Positions 6,266-8,456 of a stretch of DNA of 8,456 nucleotides are shown here, piece after piece (within the stretch, counting starts at the first letter, position 1; each line of letters opens with the position of its first letter). This stretch comes from Pseudomonadota bacterium. GTDB lineage: Bacteria; Pseudomonadota; Gammaproteobacteria; Burkholderiales; Gallionellaceae. Location of the stretch: the NCBI GenBank assembly GCA_021781695.1, contig JAJXWG010000061.1:1-8456 (forward strand), in the 5' to 3' direction. The translations under genes and the position numbers were made by a program. Below the pieces are notes generated by a model. It saw only the letters and a list, made by a program, of their open reading frames with translations, searched no databases and was not told the origin of the DNA.

Positions 6266-6877
6266 TCAAAGGCCAAGCGAAGCCAGCAGGTCATCCACTT
6301 CGTCTTGTCCATTGACGCTGGACTGATGTCCCGGCCCTGCAGTCAGTCCTGCGGTGCTGATCAATGAGTCCTGGGCATTCGGCGCATATTCCATGAGGAT
6401 GTCGAGAAGTATGTTCTCAATCTCGACGGCTGCGCCCACGATCTTGTTGACCATTTGTCCTGCCACGTCGCGAAACTCCTGAGCCTCCATGATTTGCATC
6501 AGGTTGTGGCGTACGGTCTCTTCCGCCATTGCAATCTCTCCGAGTCTGGATATGGTATCCATGATGAGAGGCTGATGCTCCACAAATTGGGCGTCTGCAA
6601 GGCGCATGGACAATTCGCTGCAAGTTGCCCTGTTTTGGGTCGCCAGCGGCAGCGATGACTCGACTGCACTGATGGTTTTTTCGGATGCGTCGTGCATGGA
6701 CTTGTCTATGAAGGAAAGCCGCTCTCGCGCATCCGGCATGGTGGATGCGGTTTTTTCCAGACGGCGGGTGTGGCCAAGCTCCTTCAGGATGCGGTGCAGC
6801 CTTGCTGTGGCTAGCCCTATCTTTTTAACCCTGGCATCTGTCAGGTCAGCGCGTTTCTTGTGTGGGATATCGTTCAT
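6266..6877 (-). CDS. cheZ: Chemotaxis protein phosphatase CheZ
   Basis: CheZ dephosphorylates phospho-CheY and so ends the flagellar-motor signal. Numbering from ATG 6877 (203 aa), the active-site motif AQEFRDVAGQMVNKI contains D137 and Q141, the equivalents of E. coli D143 and Q147, which position the water that attacks phospho-CheY. The C-terminus QDEVDDLLASLGL (191-203) is the helix that tethers CheY, nearly identical to the E. coli tail. The body is a long helical hairpin. An upstream TTG at 6901 would overlap the stop of the previous gene (TTGA) and add 8 residues; ATG 6877 with a GGA 7 nt upstream is chosen, but the start is uncertain. No cheY, cheA or flagellar gene adjoins it, which is unusual. 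It is full length with both functional sites intact. Confidence 0.93.
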   Translation of the reverse strand: MNDIPHKKRADLTDARVKKIGLATARLHRILKELGHTRRLEKTASTMPDARERLSFIDKSMHDASEKTISAVESSLPLATQNRATCSELSMRLADAQFVEHQPLIMDTISRLGEIAMAEETVRHNLMQIMEAQEFRDVAGQMVNKIVGAAVEIENILLDILMEYAPNAQDSLISTAGLTAGPGHQSSVNGQDEVDDLLASLGL

Positions 6878-6897
6878 GTCGTTGTCCGTCGGAGAAT

Positions 6898-7281
6898 TCA
6901 ATACTCGTTGTACTTTTTCGCGCTGCCACGAACGATGTCAGCCGGATATTTCAGTGCATTTTTTTCCATCTTGAGCAGGGCCGCCTCAAGCAAATCGACG
7001 CCGAGCTTGTCGGCAATGCGCACCAGATACAGCAAGACATCGGCCAGTTCTTCCTTGACGGCTACCCTGCTTTTTTCTGTCAGATCAGAGGACTGGTCCG
7101 GGGTCAGCCATTGAAAGTGCTCCAACAGTTCGGCGGTTTCGACCATCAAGGCCATCGCCAGATTTTTGGGGGTATGAAACTGATCCCAGTCTCGCTCGTC
7201 GGCGAATGCGCGCAGCTTGTCACGCAACATCAGCAATTCAGATGATGCAGTCTCCCCGGTCTTCTGGTCGCCTTGCTGCAT
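6898..7281 (-). CDS. MazG-like nucleotide pyrophosphohydrolase
   Basis: A 127-aa all-alpha NTP-pyrophosphohydrolase of the MazG-like/dCTPase (RS21-C6) group. These hydrolyse non-canonical or surplus (d)NTPs to NMP and pyrophosphate, cleaning the nucleotide pool. The metal-binding ExxE-(12-28)-ExxD motif is present: E48xxE51, 26 residues, E78xxD81, within FHTPKNLAMALMVETAELLE and KEELADVLLYLV. The reading frame is open much further upstream (to 7410), but those 43 residues are Arg/Cys/Pro-rich, unlike the family, and overlap another gene. ATG 7281 is chosen because it follows the upstream stop after 1 nt (TGA-c-ATG). It sits between a small cysteine protein and cheZ. The substrate cannot be told from sequence. 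Confidence 0.9.
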   Translation of the reverse strand: MQQGDQKTGETASSELLMLRDKLRAFADERDWDQFHTPKNLAMALMVETAELLEHFQWLTPDQSSDLTEKSRVAVKEELADVLLYLVRIADKLGVDLLEAALLKMEKNALKYPADIVRGSAKKYNEY

Positions 7282-7282
7282 G

Positions 7283-7474
7283 TCAGCTTTGATAGGCGTA
7301 CATGGTTTCCAGGAAAGCCTCGGCGTCGGTGATAAGCAGGTCAGTCGGCATGATCTTGCCGCTTTCTTTCTGGCAGGCTTGCAAAGCCGGGTTCCAGCCC
7401 GCAATTTCAAGGCAGTCCGGCTGATCTCCGCATTCGGTTTCGTAACTGCTCATATCCATAGTCAGCGTCGTCAT
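7283..7474 (-). CDS. Small cysteine-containing protein, unknown function
   Basis: A 63-aa protein with three cysteines (C15, C21, C34) in ECGDQPDC and ALQAC and an acidic, helical C-terminal half (LLITDAEAFLETMYAY). There is no signal peptide or membrane helix. It is likely real despite its size: GAGG (7481-7484) lies 6 nt before ATG 7474, and its TGA is followed after one nucleotide by the ATG of the MazG-like gene, implying coupling. The cysteine spacing (C-x5-C-x12-C) is not a standard zinc ribbon or ferredoxin pattern. I do not recognise the family. Confidence 0.72.
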   Translation of the reverse strand: MTTLTMDMSSYETECGDQPDCLEIAGWNPALQACQKESGKIMPTDLLITDAEAFLETMYAYQS

Positions 7475-7537
7475 TTTGCACCTCGATTATAAACTACCGT
7501 ATGACATTTATCGGCGTTAACATCCAAAACTTTAGTG

Positions 7538-7957
7538 TCAGCCCCTTGTATTCGACTGGTTTTCAAACCGGGAAAGTTCAACGAATGGCGCCGGTTGCCA
7601 GTCTTCTTGCCGATGCTCAGCAACCACGTTGGTGAAAATGCCGCCGCGCACATAAAATTTGGCAGTAAGGCGCATGAAGCGGGGCTTCAAGGCCGCGGCC
7701 AGGTCGTCCAGTATGCGGTTGGTGACAGCTTCGTGGAAATGCCCTTCATCGCGGAACGACCACATGTAAAGCTTCAGGCTTTTCAATTCCACGCATTGCT
7801 CACCCGGGATGTAGTCGAGTATCAGCGTTGCAAAATCCGGCTGCCCGGTCTTGGGGCACAGACAGGTAAACTCCGGAATTTCCATGTGTATGTGATAATC
7901 GCGTAGCAGCTGGGGGTTGGGGAATGTTTCCAGGGTCTTGCTGGCTTGGGTAGTCAT
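7538..7957 (-). CDS. queF: NADPH-dependent 7-cyano-7-deazaguanine reductase QueF
   Basis: QueF reduces the nitrile preQ0 to the aminomethyl base preQ1 with two NADPH, a late step in making queuosine for tRNA wobble positions. The 139-aa size matches the short unimodular (type I) T-fold form. Seen: EFTCLCPKTGQPDFA with catalytic C34, which forms the thioimide, and the acid D41, 7 residues later as in B. subtilis C55/D62; the QueF motif ELKSLKLY (57-64); and substrate-binding SFRDEGHFHE (67-76). C32 beside C34 replaces the Ser of the B. subtilis enzyme. ATG 7957 gives the normal N-terminus; the ribosome site is weak. It is divergent from smc, and 63 nt separate its stop from the 63-aa gene. No other queuosine gene is in the window. 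Confidence 0.96.
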   Translation of the reverse strand: MTTQASKTLETFPNPQLLRDYHIHMEIPEFTCLCPKTGQPDFATLILDYIPGEQCVELKSLKLYMWSFRDEGHFHEAVTNRILDDLAAALKPRFMRLTAKFYVRGGIFTNVVAEHRQEDWQPAPFVELSRFENQSNTRG

Positions 7958-8011
7958 TTTACGGATGGTTTGGGTTAAAATGATGCATATTATATCGCTG
8001 CGACTGCCAAA
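7958..8011. promoter_or_regulatory. queF-smc divergent intergenic region
   Basis: A short AT-rich spacer. On the minus strand TATAAT (7989-7994) is a consensus -10 for queF with a leader of about 24 nt, although no good -35 is placed 16-18 nt upstream, where it would fall inside the smc start. On the plus strand TATTAT (7988-7993) overlaps the same bases and could serve smc. No preQ1 riboswitch-like structure was recognised. Confidence 0.35.
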
Positions 8012-8456
8012 TTGCGTCTTTCACAAATCAAGTTAGCCGGATTCAAGTCTTTCGTCGATCCTACCCATATGCATCTGCCGGGTCAAATCGTCGGTGTGGT
8101 GGGGCCGAACGGGTGTGGAAAATCAAATGTCATCGATGCGCTGCGCTGGGTGCTGGGTGAGTCCCGGGCCCAGGCATTGCGCGGAGAGAGCATGCAGGAC
8201 GTGATTTTCAACGGCTCCGACAAGCGCAAACCTGTCGCGCGCGCAAGCGTAGAGCTGGTATTCGACAATTCGCTGGGAAAGGCTGCAGGCCAGTGGGCAA
8301 GCTATGCAGAAATCTCCATAGGGCGCGTACTGCAGCGCAATGGCGAGTCCAGCTATTTCATCAACAACCAGAAGGTCAGACGCCGGGATGTCACTGATAT
8401 CTTTCTGGGCACGGGCTTGGGTGCGCGCGCCTATGCGATCGTCGAACAGGGGATGA
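8012..8456 (+). CDS. smc: Chromosome segregation ATPase SMC, N-terminal part (runs off right edge)
   Basis: The first 148 codons of the SMC ATPase, the core of the Smc-ScpAB condensin that organises and separates bacterial chromosomes (full proteins are about 1150-1200 aa). It begins (M)RLSQIKLAGFKSFVDPT, then Walker A GPNGCGKSN (31-39), LRWVLGESRAQALRGESMQD (44-63), VIFNGS (64-69), and the Q-loop region AIVEQGM with Q146. Family members begin with MRLS.IKLAGFKSF, which places the start at TTG 8012. Upstream the frame has no ATG or GTG before the in-frame TAA at 7976-7978, so TTG initiation is well supported. No Shine-Dalgarno is visible before it. It is divergent from queF; the coiled coils, hinge and Walker B lie beyond the window. 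Confidence 0.95.
   Translation, partial: MRLSQIKLAGFKSFVDPTHMHLPGQIVGVVGPNGCGKSNVIDALRWVLGESRAQALRGESMQDVIFNGSDKRKPVARASVELVFDNSLGKAAGQWASYAEISIGRVLQRNGESSYFINNQKVRRRDVTDIFLGTGLGARAYAIVEQGM

Noticed and set aside
7282..7410. N-terminal extension of the MazG-like protein to position 7410
   Set aside because: The extra residues are Arg/Cys/Pro-rich out-of-frame translation of the 63-aa gene and are not typical of the family; the TGA-c-ATG junction supports the start at 7281.
7486..7491. Consensus TATAAT on the minus strand as a promoter for the 63-aa gene
   Set aside because: Transcription would start almost at or within the ribosome site, and no -35 stands at 16-18 nt. Read-through from queF is the simpler explanation.
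8083..8268. 61-codon minus-strand reading frame at the right edge
   Set aside because: It is antisense to the Walker A region of smc and is a shadow frame.
1..8456. CRISPR arrays, insertion sequences, tRNA genes, attachment sites, phage genes
   Set aside because: No regular direct repeats, transposase motifs, tRNA cloverleaf or integrase signatures were seen; the gene density and types are those of an ordinary chromosome.

Overview
The window looks like a chromosomal segment from a chemolithoautotrophic betaproteobacterium, probably a Nitrosomonadales/Gallionella-type lineage. Three things point there: a form II RuBisCO gene (cbbM) divergent from a cbbR regulator, an SMC N-terminus of betaproteobacterial type, and a CheZ with a classical CheY-binding tail. 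The lineage is inferred from protein character only; no rRNA or other marker gene is present.

Layout. Positions 1-914 (minus strand) hold the first 304 codons of cbbM, which runs off the left edge. A compact operator/promoter region (915-1028) separates it from cbbR (1029-1949, plus). Positions 1975-4442 (minus) form a tight four-gene operon. It is led by a small stand-alone J-domain protein, followed by three proteins of unknown function whose genes overlap or nearly abut (4-nt overlap, 8-nt overlap, 14-nt gap). This is the least explained part of the window. Divergent from it, on the plus strand, are an Old Yellow Enzyme-type flavin oxidoreductase of the YqjM class (4576-5661) and a small two-helix membrane protein (5700-5969).

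A second minus-strand block converges on that membrane protein with only 2 nt between the stop codons. Reading from its upstream end, it contains queF (7957-7538), a 63-residue cysteine-containing protein (7474-7283), a MazG-like nucleotide pyrophosphohydrolase (7281-6898), cheZ (6877-6266) and another small membrane protein (6232-5972). At the right edge the first 148 codons of smc begin with a TTG codon at 8012, divergent from queF.

Functional reading. cbbM/cbbR form a CO2-fixation module with visible LysR-type boxes. The queF/63-aa/mazG-like/cheZ block mixes queuosine synthesis, nucleotide-pool cleaning and chemotaxis signal termination, and looks like shared transcription rather than one pathway. 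The J-domain operon is the best candidate for an undescribed system: a J-protein that should recruit an Hsp70, translationally linked to two acidic-tailed proteins and a fourth, mostly alpha-helical-looking protein. No CRISPR array, insertion sequence, tRNA or rRNA was seen.
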